From positions 1-53,920 of the forward strand of contig JAHLWZ010000898.1 in NCBI GenBank assembly GCA_020536535.1: a DNA stretch of 53,920 bases, written 5' to 3'. Below are positions 1 through 9,570 of the stretch, in pieces. The translations under genes and the position numbers were made by a program. The notes under the pieces are model-generated. The model saw nothing but the letters and a program-made list of their open reading frames with translations. It was not told the DNA's origin and made no database searches. Position 1 is the first letter of the stretch, and every line of letters starts with the position of its first letter. Source of the DNA: Pelomyxa schiedti. Its lineage: Eukaryota > Evosea > Pelobiontida > Pelomyxidae.

Positions 1-190
1 CTTCCAGGATTTTTTTCCTGAGGGTCTGCTCTATTTTCCGAGTTATTAAGGTCCCAAGTGAAGAAGAAAACATAATTTTGTGCCAAAGTTCCCTTAAAAG
101 GAATTTTGTCAGAAACTCGGCTCCTTCGCAGTCTCCGGCTGAAGTTCTGGAAAACAAAAAAATCTGACTCTCATCACCACCAGCGAAGTG

Positions 191-1262
191 ATGAACGGGT
201 GCATTGCGTTTGTTGTTGTAGTGGGGGTGTGGCTGGGCGCAAGAGGCACCCTGGCGTCTGTGAATTATGGGAACGGGTGTGGTACGTGTGAGCTTGAGGG
301 GTTCCAGGGCTACATGGCCAACACAGCACTGTATGGGCCACTAGACGAGCAACTGGTGGCGTCCAATGACGTTTATGCACAATATAGGTCTCAGGTACAT
401 TGGCCTCGTTTTTTGATGTTGCTATTTTGTTTAGATGTAGCTGACCTCTGTCTAACTCCAATGCTTTTCTTTGTTTTTTTAAAAAAAAAAATTAGTGTGT
501 GAGAATACCGTACCTGGATTTGCAAAAATTCTTTGCCGAGTGCAACAATTGGTGTCTTTGGGATGGCCTTTTTGGACCTGTGGAAACCAGTAAGCTCATT
601 GTATGAGTGCCCTCAATCTATCATTGCCGTTTTGATGATATACCAAAGCATAGGTAGGAGGATCCATCATTGGGCAATTCAATATTGTTCCTACTATAGA
701 CTGGCCGGCAGGAACGGCTTTACTTCCCCCCACAGTTGGATTAGTCAATGAGACTCAAACATATGCCGAGTATGGATGGACTTACAATGTTCGCCGCCTT
801 TATTTAATTGCGTGTACACCAGAACTAATCAGTTACCCAATTTAGTTCACTGATTCCACGGATAACACCATGTATGAATACGGTACTTTCTCACTTGGGT
901 GTACCATTCCTTCACCAAACTCACAGGAAGACATAACTATGCTATGGGTGCACTTACAGATACAGAGACTTGTTTTGTATCTTGGGAAAAGGCAGCAGGT
1001 CCATATGCAAGGAAGTATGGCGAAGAGATATCTTTTACTCTCGACTGTGCCACTGTAATAGGATACACTTAAAGCACGAATTGAATGGTAACCTGGCATT
1101 TGCAGATAAGTGCAATGGATGGGGTGCGTTGCCTTGAAGAAGTTTACAGTAAAGTTGGAACAATTACCTCCGATTACGTGGAAAAGTACTGCCACGTGTA
1201 CACTGGTTTTGGATGTGACAAACTGGCTTCTGGTACACATCCCTCTTACACTTCTGGAATAA
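191..1262 (+). CDS. Secreted Cys-containing protein, unrecognised (spliced)
   Basis: The protein begins with a clear signal peptide (MNGCIAFVVVVGVWLGARG), so it is probably exported or lumenal. Exon 1 runs to 393 and exon 2 is 496-589. Exon 3 starts at 658 after the second AG of a tagGTAG acceptor, which keeps the frame open. Two further introns of only about 30 nt (near 813 and 892) and two more near 1055 and 1120 give a continuous frame to TAA at 1260-1262. The mature part has scattered Cys pairs (GNGCGTC, CNNWC) typical of disulphide-bonded extracellular domains, but I do not recognise the family. The start is the ATG at 191; the upstream base triplet used by some ORF finders is GTG. The 3' end lies 160 bp from the convergent LIM/EF-hand gene. 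Exon boundaries after 810 are the least certain part. Confidence 0.55.
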
Positions 1263-1421
1263 CTCAAGCAAACAGATGCCACTGACTGTTATGGAGGAAG
1301 ATTCCCCTTCCCAGTGTAGCCTCCATTCTCAAAAAAAACCAAGGAAATGGGAAAAGATTACAAAAAAACGTAGTATTGAAATCTTGGATGGATTCTGTTG
1401 GCATGCAATTCGCAAAAAGGT

Positions 1422-3134
1422 TTATGAGTCCTGTGAGGGTTCGTGCTGTGAGGATGCCACAGAGGCAGCTTCTTTTCCTACTGATGCAGCTGTTAGAGCA
1501 GCAGGTTCTCTTGATGCTTCAGAAGGTACTCCTTCAGGAGTTCCTGTGGTTGTGGGTGTTTGTTCTGTTGTTGTTGCTTCACTGCCCTCAAGGCCGAGAA
1601 CTTGGCGGCAGTAGAGAAGGTAGTTGACAAATGAGTTGAAGGAAATGAAGCCGAGGTTCTCGTTGTCCATGCGGTCCCAGGCCTTATCATAGGTCTGGTT
1701 GGTGTAGCCATGGGTAAGCATGAATTCGTGAAGGGAGACAAATTCTTGTTTGTCAACTGTGCCGTTCCCGTCGGTATCAAAGGCCATGAACCTTTCAAAG
1801 GCCTTGTGGAGGAAATCCAGTTTATTCTCATCAAGCTGTAGTTTTGCAAACCTAGATTCCTGTCGCCACCTAGAGTATTTTTACTATTGGAAGATACAAG
1901 GTACAGTTTGTTTGGTTGTCCACCAACAAAACTACTACATACCACTTCTCAAATTCTGCAGGCTCAATTGTGCCGGAACCATCTGTATCTAATAACCTCA
2001 TTGCCATGCTAAGTTCATCATCAGTGAGGCGCTGACCCATTTCCATGCACATTTTTTGTAAGTCATTGATGGTGATGTGCCCTGAGTAATAATTAGCTTC
2101 AGGAAAAAGTATTTCTTTCTGCGGGGTATACCGTCGTTGTCTTCATCATACTTAGCAAAAACACGTTGACATAGAGTTGTTGTTTTCTGGTTCATAATAG
2201 CATCCGTCATTTTAACTGATTGAAAATGTCATGAACGTGTTGCAGTAATTGATTAGGATACCGTTGATATTTGCTTTCAGAGCAATGAGTCCAGCTCCTC
2301 TCTTTGGTGCATCGGGGGCCGGTGTCCCTAAGAATAGTAAGATTACTTTCGAAATGCGATTCATGTTTCTTACCTGTAGTTGCAACTGGGTGAACAGGGG
2401 ATGCAGAGGCTTTCCCAGTCGCTGGGGATGCTGAGGAATGTGGAGTTGGCTGTGATGAGGGCGTTGCCTTGGTTGTTGTACTTGCTGTTACTGGCCTATG
2501 TGTAGAAGAAGGAGATGACGATGCTGAGGGTGTTGTGGTGCTAGAAACCGGCTTGGCTGTAGTAGCCGTTACCGGTTTGGTTGTGGCAGACTGTGACGCG
2601 GAGGAATTGGTTGCAGAATTGGAGACAGAACCACTAACAGATAGGGGCTTATTACCAGGAGTATGTTGAGGAGAAGAAGCCGTGGTAGTAGTAGGACGGG
2701 AGGTAAATGAAGTAGCCCGTGCCGGGGGCTTCGTTCCCACAGACGAAGGTGAAGAAGAAGAAGACGATGATGATAATGATGATGAAGGAGAAGAAGAAGC
2801 CGGAGAAGGAGAAACAGGGGGAGTGGTGACCTTTGGGGGCACAGAGGAGCCAGTGGCCTGCTTGAAGTGGGGGTTGCAGAAGACGTGGCCATCGTGCACC
2901 CCGCACATCTCCGGCAGGAGTGATTTGGAACACTGGGTGTGTGGAAGAGATTAGGGGATGGTTTTTTTTTTTTGCTTAGTTAGTGGGATAGATGAGGAGG
3001 CATTGGGGGCTGCGCACAGTGGAACACTTGAAGCAGGCTTTGTGGAAAGTATTATCCTTGGCGGTTATGAGCTGGTCTAGGTACACCGGCTTGGTGCAGA
3101 CGAGACACTTCGGGCTCCCTCCGAGTTTCTTCAT
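1422..3134 (-). CDS. LIM domain + EF-hand protein
   Basis: The N-terminal exon (3134 downwards) gives a LIM zinc finger: C-x2-C, then H-x2-C-x2-C, completed after an intron by C-x2-C and a final C/H pair (HVFCNPHF). A long Ser/Thr/Pro linker follows (about 2400-2830). The frame could stop at 2212, one base before an ATG at 2210. However, a 46-nt GT-AG intron (2216-2261, with a CTAAT-like branch site) bypasses that stop and joins in frame to an EF-hand module. That module has canonical loops starting DEDNDGHI, DTDGSGTI and DTDGNGTV, plus a degenerate fourth hand (DNENLGFI). The tail is Ala/Ser/Thr-rich and ends at TAA 1422-1424. Known biology: LIM domains mediate protein contacts, often on actin structures, and EF-hands bind Ca2+. 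A Ca2+-responsive cytoskeletal adaptor is an inference. The alternative is two abutting genes, LIM and calmodulin-like. Confidence 0.7.
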
Positions 3135-3272
3135 GGCCTCTCACAACCAACCGTTCGTTTTGGATTTTAGTTTTCCCTTAGAAAGCAATCAAAGGTTCGC
3201 CCTGTGCCCCTAACTCCTTTCCATTCAACGCTGGGGCCCCTTTAGAGGCTGTTTTATGCACGTGAGTACTTC

Positions 3273-5727
3273 GTGGTAGTGGTCTCCGCCACCGTTCAAC
3301 TCCACAACCAATTTCGTTTTTTCTCCAAAAGAATGCATTCCAACAGCAGCACGTACCCTTCAACGCCGGCGATGCGCACAAAACCGACGACCACCACTAC
3401 CACAACGACAACGTCATCTGGCTGTAGAGCACCAAACACCCCCTTATCGAAGTCATGTCCGAGCAGCGACCCTGCGTCCCGACACCGCCCTCCGACGCAA
3501 GAAGTAACGCCACCCGCGTCGGTGGCAGACTCCTCCTTGCACTATGGGGATGTGACCCAGCCCCTCCATCGTGGCGCGGAGGACCAAACCGCCCCTCAGC
3601 GCCGTTGCCACTACCACCATCACCAGACCCACGGCAACGGCAACAGCACCAGCGACAGCAACGAGCACCTCGCCCGCGACCAAGAGCAGCAGCCATCGGC
3701 GGACGGCCCTCCTCCGTCCCACAGGACCCTCGCGTCCTCTGCCCCCCCAGATACGACGGCAGCAGCCCCCGCGGCTTCGGTGTCCCCGACACCTCCCGCT
3801 CCCACGCCCTCTCCCGCTCCCACTCCCACTGCCGCCGCTACGACTCCCGCTGCGCCTCCCACGCCTGCCACGACGCTGGTGCAGGCCCTTGCGTCGGCTG
3901 GGGTGGAGGACAGCGAGGGAGTGGCGTCGCGGGCGCTGGCGGGAGCGCTCGACGCGACTGAGCGGGCGCAGAGGCCGTGGCCCCCCGGCGTGGGCGACGA
4001 CGAGGCCGCCGCCGTCGCGCTGGTGTGCGGCCGCGTGTCCGAGGCCAAGGCAATCAACCGCGCCCTCATCGACAAGGACGAGGCGGCCGTCGCCAAGTGG
4101 GCCGGCGTCCTGGCGCTGGTTTCGTCGGCGCTGGGAAAGCTGCCGCGCGTGTTCACGAGGAGCTGTACGGATTCCGCGAACCCGAGCCAATGGTTTCGTT
4201 CCCAACGTTGGTGTTTGTTTGCTTTTGTAATGGGGGTTTCCACTCTTTTGTGCTTATTCTAATGAGTGTAAATCAGGCGGAGTGATTGCATTTTCCGGGC
4301 TTCCAGTTCAAGGCCCAATTCGCCACCGTCTGTGAAAACTGCCCAAAATTGGAGGTTTTTTGCCTGTGGGACTGAAACTCTAAATACCACAGCCAAGCAC
4401 TTTGGTGAGCCAATGCAGGGTACACTCTTTTTGTTGCACAATACATGGGGATATGATGTTTCCACATTTGCTCGTCCGGGCTCAGGTATATAGCCCTCCT
4501 TATGTCCCCAAGCAAACAAAAAGGAAATACAAAGACGTTCTTATTGCACCAACTGTAACATTTGATGTGACTGGTGTACTGGATGGGCCTCTTCTCATTA
4601 TATCAATGAGGTTACGGCAAATAGAACCCATCACTGCGTTGTTGCACGATATAAGAAGCAAACGGACTGCCATCATCAAGTAACAAATTGAGCTTTTTCC
4701 TATTGACTCACTCTTGCAAAAGAGCACCACCACAGCGAGTTGAAGTAAGAAAAAGCCCATACACCTTTGAATTTTTGTACCACAAAACACTGCAGGTAAC
4801 TAATATTTAAGTCACACTCTTCCATTTACCCAACAGTGAGGATGGAAGCGCAACTCTTCCTAATCAAAAAAGAATCAAAATTTGGCATGTAAAAAATTCT
4901 GGTCAGCTTCCGTGGCCCTCAGGTTTACCTTCTTTTTGCCCTTGTCTGCTTACGTTTCACATGACTCTTCCCAATTAAGGATGCAAACTGAAATATTATC
5001 AAGGACAACAACCTGGCATCCCCTCAGAATTAGCTGTCCCTTGTGCATTACCTAGTGGGTATCACTAGTGTTGTAGTTATATTTACCGAAAACCTCAGAC
5101 AATGAAGTTGAGATAGCAGCAACTCTGATCACGCCAAACAACTGTGGCCGCTACAGCACCCAGTGGATACTCGTGGATGACAACGACCTACCCATAGGAC
5201 ACCTCGAAGCCAGCTACACCGTATCAGAAACGGCCAAAGTGGTCAACCCCGTCATCCCACCATCCGTCATCTCCAAGCTGGAACTTCCGCAGCAAAGCCA
5301 GGTGCGCGCCAGGTCTCTATCCATAGATAGAAACAACCTGGCCTTGCCACTGCCCCAATCCACAGGAGGTGCAACACGCGGCCGGTCACTGTCTTTTTCT
5401 TCTCAGGATTCCCCTCCCGGCCCCATTCCCTCCTCTTCGCCACAGCCGCTGTTTAATTCTAATCCCCCACCACACCCACAATCTCTCCCTCCTCCTACCG
5501 CGGCGGCCCCTTCACCGGCCGTCACGAGGCATACAAACCCATCACCCGCCACGCAAGTCCACCCCCCAGAACCACTGTCAGCATCACAAGTAGGTAATCG
5601 TCATTCCAGTGAGAGTTCAGGTGCGACTTCCACAAGGCCACCACCACTTGAGCATAAATTGCATTCATCAACACCATCGCCTCCTAAACCTCTCACTGGT
5701 TCTCGCCCACACCCCCATAGACATTGA
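3273..5727 (+). CDS. ADP-ribosyltransferase-like domain fused to NBR1-type FW domain
   Basis: The GC-rich N-terminus is Thr/Pro/Ala low complexity (to about 3880). An ART-fold region follows: an Ala-rich helical part, VFTR near 4150 (the usual Y/F-R-G position), FRASSS near 4300 (the S-T-S position), GTLFLL, then GSDVL near 4480-4540 where active enzymes carry ExE-V-L. Splicing at 4682-4724 and 4797-4843 continues the frame into an FW ('four-tryptophan', NBR1/ILRUN) domain: IKIWHVKNSG, LPWPSG, VEIAATLITP, CGRYSTQWILVDD (about 4830-5200). The tail is Ser/Pro-rich. The start could also be the ATG at 3333 or 3372. The stop given is 5725-5727; extra exons up to about 5850 are possible, and an AATAAA lies near 5886. 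The catalytic Glu appears missing, so activity is doubtful. The two halves could instead be neighbouring genes, but the phases match. Confidence 0.62.
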
Positions 5728-5938
5728 CCACATTTGTTAAAGCCCTGTGATCCTTTCATCTTGCACCGCAAGAATCCTGCTCCCCGTTTGAGCATCGCCG
5801 GAGATTCCATTTCGATAGCTTTTATGGGAAACGCGGCGAAAAGGAGGTGAAGGCCTCTGCTTACGAGTCGTTTCGGGAATCACCAATAAAGTTAGTGCCC
5901 ACAATACTCATTGTGCACTGCAGTCGTGCGTAGTAGCG

Positions 5939-6746
5939 ATGCGGGGTGTAGTATCGCGAGTGGTGTTGCTGTGCGTGGCGGTGGCGGCGTTTGTGGGGTG
6001 CCTCGTGGTCCTCGCGGCGGTGCGCGGCGACCCGTCGGCCGCGTGGGCCCGCGGAGATCGCCTGCGGGTCGCCGGCGACGCGCAGGCAGCAGTCGGGGCG
6101 GCGGGGGCGGCTGTGACTGCAGTGTTGGTCCCGCTCTTTGGGAACAACTACGGCCCGCAGTGCGGAAAAGTGAAGCTAAGTGGTTCCCTGCCTTTGTCGT
6201 TCGAAGGTAGTGGCTGTTACTAGTAACTACTAATGCTACTGTTACTATTATTGCTGCTGGTAGTACTTCTACTACTACCACACACGCGCGCACATCTCGC
6301 TCTTGTCCGCATCCCAAACGGGAACAAAGGGGAACAAAACGGAAAGAAAATGCTTGACCTGTGCACTAACGCCAAATTCTACAAACTCGGACAGCGGATG
6401 ACAACTCTGAGACGTTCAAGATGAGAGTGGACAAGGATGATCTCCTCACGTTCGTTGCGTACTCTCCCACTGCGTCGATAACGGTACTGGACGTAAACTG
6501 TCAGAATGTACTAGCAAAGAGCACGGTTCATTCCAGTGGCATGTTTGTCTCGCTTCCGTTTAAGGCAAACATGTTCACCGACTATGTGCTCTCCATTTCA
6601 GGCGGCTTCGTGGCAGCTGTAACAATAAGTGTGTACGCTCTGCATTGGCTTATTTTCCTACTTCTCTTTTTTGTAAAAGCAAAGATGAACACCATTCTAA
6701 TCAACAATACACCACAGTCTCCTCCGAACATGCCAACCTTATCTAA
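5939..6746 (+). CDS. Secreted or membrane-anchored protein, unrecognised
   Basis: The protein starts with a strongly hydrophobic leader (MRGVVSRVVLLCVAVAAFVG followed by CLVVLAAV), a signal peptide or a type II anchor. Exon 1 (5939-6206) is GC-rich. A 188-nt intron with an ACT/TAC-rich stretch and a CACTAAC branch-like site ends at 6394. Exon 2 carries a beta-rich segment (RVDKDDLLTFVAY, SITVLDVNC) that resembles extracellular beta-sandwich domains in general, with no family I can name. A third short exon ends at TAA 6744-6746; another donor choice would end at 6762. It starts just downstream of the ART/FW gene on the same strand. No catalytic motif is visible. Confidence 0.5.
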
Positions 6747-6823
6747 GTACTTGTATATGTAAAAGAAACCAACATTTCGGTTTTAAAGTTGTTTTTACTT
6801 TGTTTGCCCACGAAAGACTACCT

Positions 6824-7869
6824 ATGATGGGTAACGGATTATTGGACAAATGGCGGGGGTTGTTGCAGTGTGTGGCTCGTCGTGTTGTCTTCCTTGTTCC
6901 CTCGCATTGGTGAGTCGGTTTTCATCCCGTAATTGTGTGTAAAAGAACCTTTATTACTGTTTAATAGCTAAACATACGGCGTCAAACAACCATTAAAACA
7001 TACACTCAATCGATGACTTGGGAGAATGTGATACAAATAGGCTTATACTGTGCTTGGTGAAGGTTGCCCACTTGGTTCCATCATATTTCATTAGATGGTT
7101 CGGGCTACATTATCACGGAAAAGTACTCACTGAAAGCCAAGCCAAGGTTCTTCGTTGTTACAATGTACAACACTAAATTACAGAGGTTGAGAATTAGGCA
7201 CTTGCAATGTGTGACAAGCACATACACACACATAACCTGCCTGAGAGAGTTATACCTTATCCATTTGCCAGGAAGTTTGCACTCTACGGTCCTCCAGATA
7301 TTGCCGTTGTTCAGTGTGCCTGCAGGTTATCAAAGAGCAACCGTTGTCATCCAACAGAGGTTGTAAAGTACTCATAAAAACAAAAAAAAAATAAAAAAAA
7401 CAAAAAGGTTTGCCTGATTTTTGGGGAGCTGCTTATTCGCGGCTATGAAGCTCACCTTGGAGCCAAAAATGTAAGGCGCATATGCACGCAAGAAGCAGTT
7501 GCCATTATCGAATCAGAGCACAAAAAGGGGCACGTGCACTCCGCCTGGTTCAAGGACATTATGGGAGATGGGTTCTTTGCCTTGTGCAACTGCTGCAAAT
7601 GCTGCTGTGCCGGAATCGAGTCAATGGCATGCGGAGGCCAGACCATGGCATCCTCAGGGTTCGTTGCACAACGCACGGCATCCGAGAATTGCATTCTGTG
7701 TGGGAAGTGTGCTTCAATTTGTCCATTCCATGCCATTCAATTACATAGCTCTGGCCATGTGATTGACAGAAACAAGTGCCTTGGCTGTGGTGCATGTGTG
7801 TCACAGTGCCCCACAAAATGCATGAAATTGGCGAGGGACAAAACAAAAGGAGACCCCCTCTCCTTCTAG
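6824..7869 (+). CDS. Dicluster [4Fe-4S] ferredoxin-like protein with Cys-cluster domain
   Basis: Introns at 6910-7040, near 7161-7195 and near 7364-7410 are removed to give one frame ending at 7869. The N-terminal part has a hydrophobic segment (LILCLVKVAHLVPSYF). The middle contains CACR, then GHVHSAWFKD and the dense Cys motif CNCCKCCC. The C-terminus has two bacterial-type cluster motifs, C-x2-C-x2-C-x3-CP (CILCGKCASICP and CLGCGACVSQCP), each able to hold a [4Fe-4S] cluster. Families with this layout occur mainly in anaerobic bacteria and archaea, so the gene suggests low-potential electron transfer in an anaerobic cell, possibly acquired by transfer. The partner enzyme is not in this window. 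The start is the first of two adjacent ATGs (6824 or 6827). Confidence 0.75.
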
Positions 7870-8008
7870 TGTTATTCTTTTTCTTGTTTGGAAAAAAAAA
7901 GTTGTTATTGTTTATGGATTGGCATCCTTATTTCAGTCGACACAAAGGTACGTGATGGAGTGTGGTGTTGTGGAAAGGAAAAAGTCTACTTCTCCCACTC
8001 GACGAACT

Positions 8009-9124
8009 TTAATCGCCGCTCAGGTATAGTTTGGTCTTGAGGTGATTTGCCATAGTCACTGATACATCCAAACCAGCTTGTGCAGCTCGTGTGTAGAGTG
8101 ACAGAGCCTTCATTTCGTCCTTTGGTAAGTTCCACATACCCTCCATGTGGTAGGAGGCCAGATGATACATGGACTGTGCATCCCCTCTATCGGCAGCTTT
8201 TTGTTCATAAGCGATAGCTTTTTCCATGTCACACTCTACTCCGTCGCCAAAGTAGTAGGACTTGCCCAGCATAACCATGGCGTCAACACTGCCGGCTTCC
8301 GCAGCATCATGATACAGCGAAATGGCTTTTTCCTTGTCCACTGGGATGCAATCACCAACATCATACAGCTCCCCAAGATTGAACTTCGAGAGAGTACTTC
8401 CTCCATCCACAGCAGCTTGGAACAACAGAAACGCAATGAAAGGGTTCTTCTCAACACCAAGGCCATACTGGTGACAAACTCCAAGGTTGGTTGTTGCTTC
8501 AAGTTTCCCGGCATCAGAAGCCTTTTGAAAGAGCGGAACTGCTTTGGTTGCATCTGAAGCAACACCCAATCCTTTGAGGAAGCATATTGCGAGATTGTGA
8601 GTTGCACCAATGTGTCCAAGTGAAGCAGCCTTCTTGAAGCACTGGAATGCGGATTCCGGATCCGCTCTCACGCCAAGCCCGTCCTGATAACATTCACCAA
8701 CAGCGTTCAGAGAATTCGCGTCGCCAGTATCAGCAGCCATCTTGAAATAACGGAAGGCACTCTCCAGATCAGGACCTGAGAGACCGTAACCCTCTCTGAA
8801 GCACATCCCGAGCTTTTTCATTGTAGATGTGTCACCAGCTTCAGCCTTGACAATGAGTGCCGATAACGCAGCTTTGTCTTCGTGTCCCTTGCTCAGCGTT
8901 GAGTGAGGCAGAATCATTTGAGGTGGCATCGCTGCTGGCGTGCGAGGAATGATATGTGAAAGTGCGTAAAGATAGTCTGTCTCGTCGTGCATAAAAGTTT
9001 TCCGGAGTATCTGCTTTATTGGTAGACCGCCAAACACAGGGCGATTCTTCGCTGACACGTCAGATCTGGCGCCGGCGTGACTTTGGTCGTTGCGAGGTTT
9101 CTCACTTGCCGTGCTGCGTTTCAT
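8009..9124 (-). CDS. Sel1-like repeat protein
   Basis: Single-exon gene of 371 codons. After a basic, disordered N-terminus, about seven Sel1-like repeats run from residue 105 to the end. Each is a helix pair of about 36 residues with the G-x-G-V / A-x-x-x-F/Y-x-x-A-A signature (for example YGLGVEKNPF, YFGDGVECDM). Sel1 repeats are TPR-related scaffolds for protein complexes, known in ERAD (Sel1L/Hrd3) and in many protist signalling proteins. There is no signal peptide or membrane segment, so a cytosolic scaffold is likelier than an ERAD component. The start at 9124 is the first Met of the open frame. The gene diverges from the giant helicase gene. Confidence 0.85.
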   Translation of the reverse strand: MKRSTASEKPRNDQSHAGARSDVSAKNRPVFGGLPIKQILRKTFMHDETDYLYALSHIIPRTPAAMPPQMILPHSTLSKGHEDKAALSALIVKAEAGDTSTMKKLGMCFREGYGLSGPDLESAFRYFKMAADTGDANSLNAVGECYQDGLGVRADPESAFQCFKKAASLGHIGATHNLAICFLKGLGVASDATKAVPLFQKASDAGKLEATTNLGVCHQYGLGVEKNPFIAFLLFQAAVDGGSTLSKFNLGELYDVGDCIPVDKEKAISLYHDAAEAGSVDAMVMLGKSYYFGDGVECDMEKAIAYEQKAADRGDAQSMYHLASYHMEGMWNLPKDEMKALSLYTRAAQAGLDVSVTMANHLKTKLYLSGD

Positions 9125-9570
9125 CGCGTCCTGAAGTCTATTGGTAGTCTTTGTTTATTGGCTCGGATCTGCTGTTATTGAGTACGCATTTACGGGAGAG
9201 GGTACGTGCGTACGTTGCTCCCTTGCTGCCGTGCGAATTTTTTTCAAAATGATTTCATCTCAACGTATGCTAGCTGAGCCAACTTAAACGATGTTATGTT
9301 TGTACCCTGGGCCAGACCTACCAGGCTCCCATGTGACACTAGTTCCCGGACCGACTAGGCCATGACCAAACGACAACAATAAATCTCCCACCTACGGCCA
9401 ACGACACCCGTTGCCTGCCCCTGATCTACAAACAAAAAAAACCTGTCTCCCGAGAAAACTCCTCAGAAATGAACACGGCAACAGAATCCCTTGAACCGGG
9501 TTGAATCACCACATGAACGGCTTGTTGCCTCGCTAGCTGGAACAGAGCTTTTTCTCAAAGTCCTTGTGAC
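9125..9570. other. Divergent intergenic region, Sel1 gene / helicase gene
   Basis: About 446 bp between two divergent starts. It holds short AT-rich runs and a small ATG frame at about 9469 that stops after 12 codons, which could act as an upstream ORF for the helicase gene. I see no RNA gene, repeat or conserved element. Confidence 0.4.

Noticed and set aside
1998-2210. Separate calmodulin-like gene starting at 2210
   Set aside because: Possible, but an in-phase GT-AG intron with a branch-like site joins it to the LIM frame and explains the one-base gap better.
2469-2954. Plus-strand acidic and Val-rich frames
   Set aside because: They are the reverse of the Ser/Thr/Pro linker of the LIM protein, an artefact of low-complexity codons.
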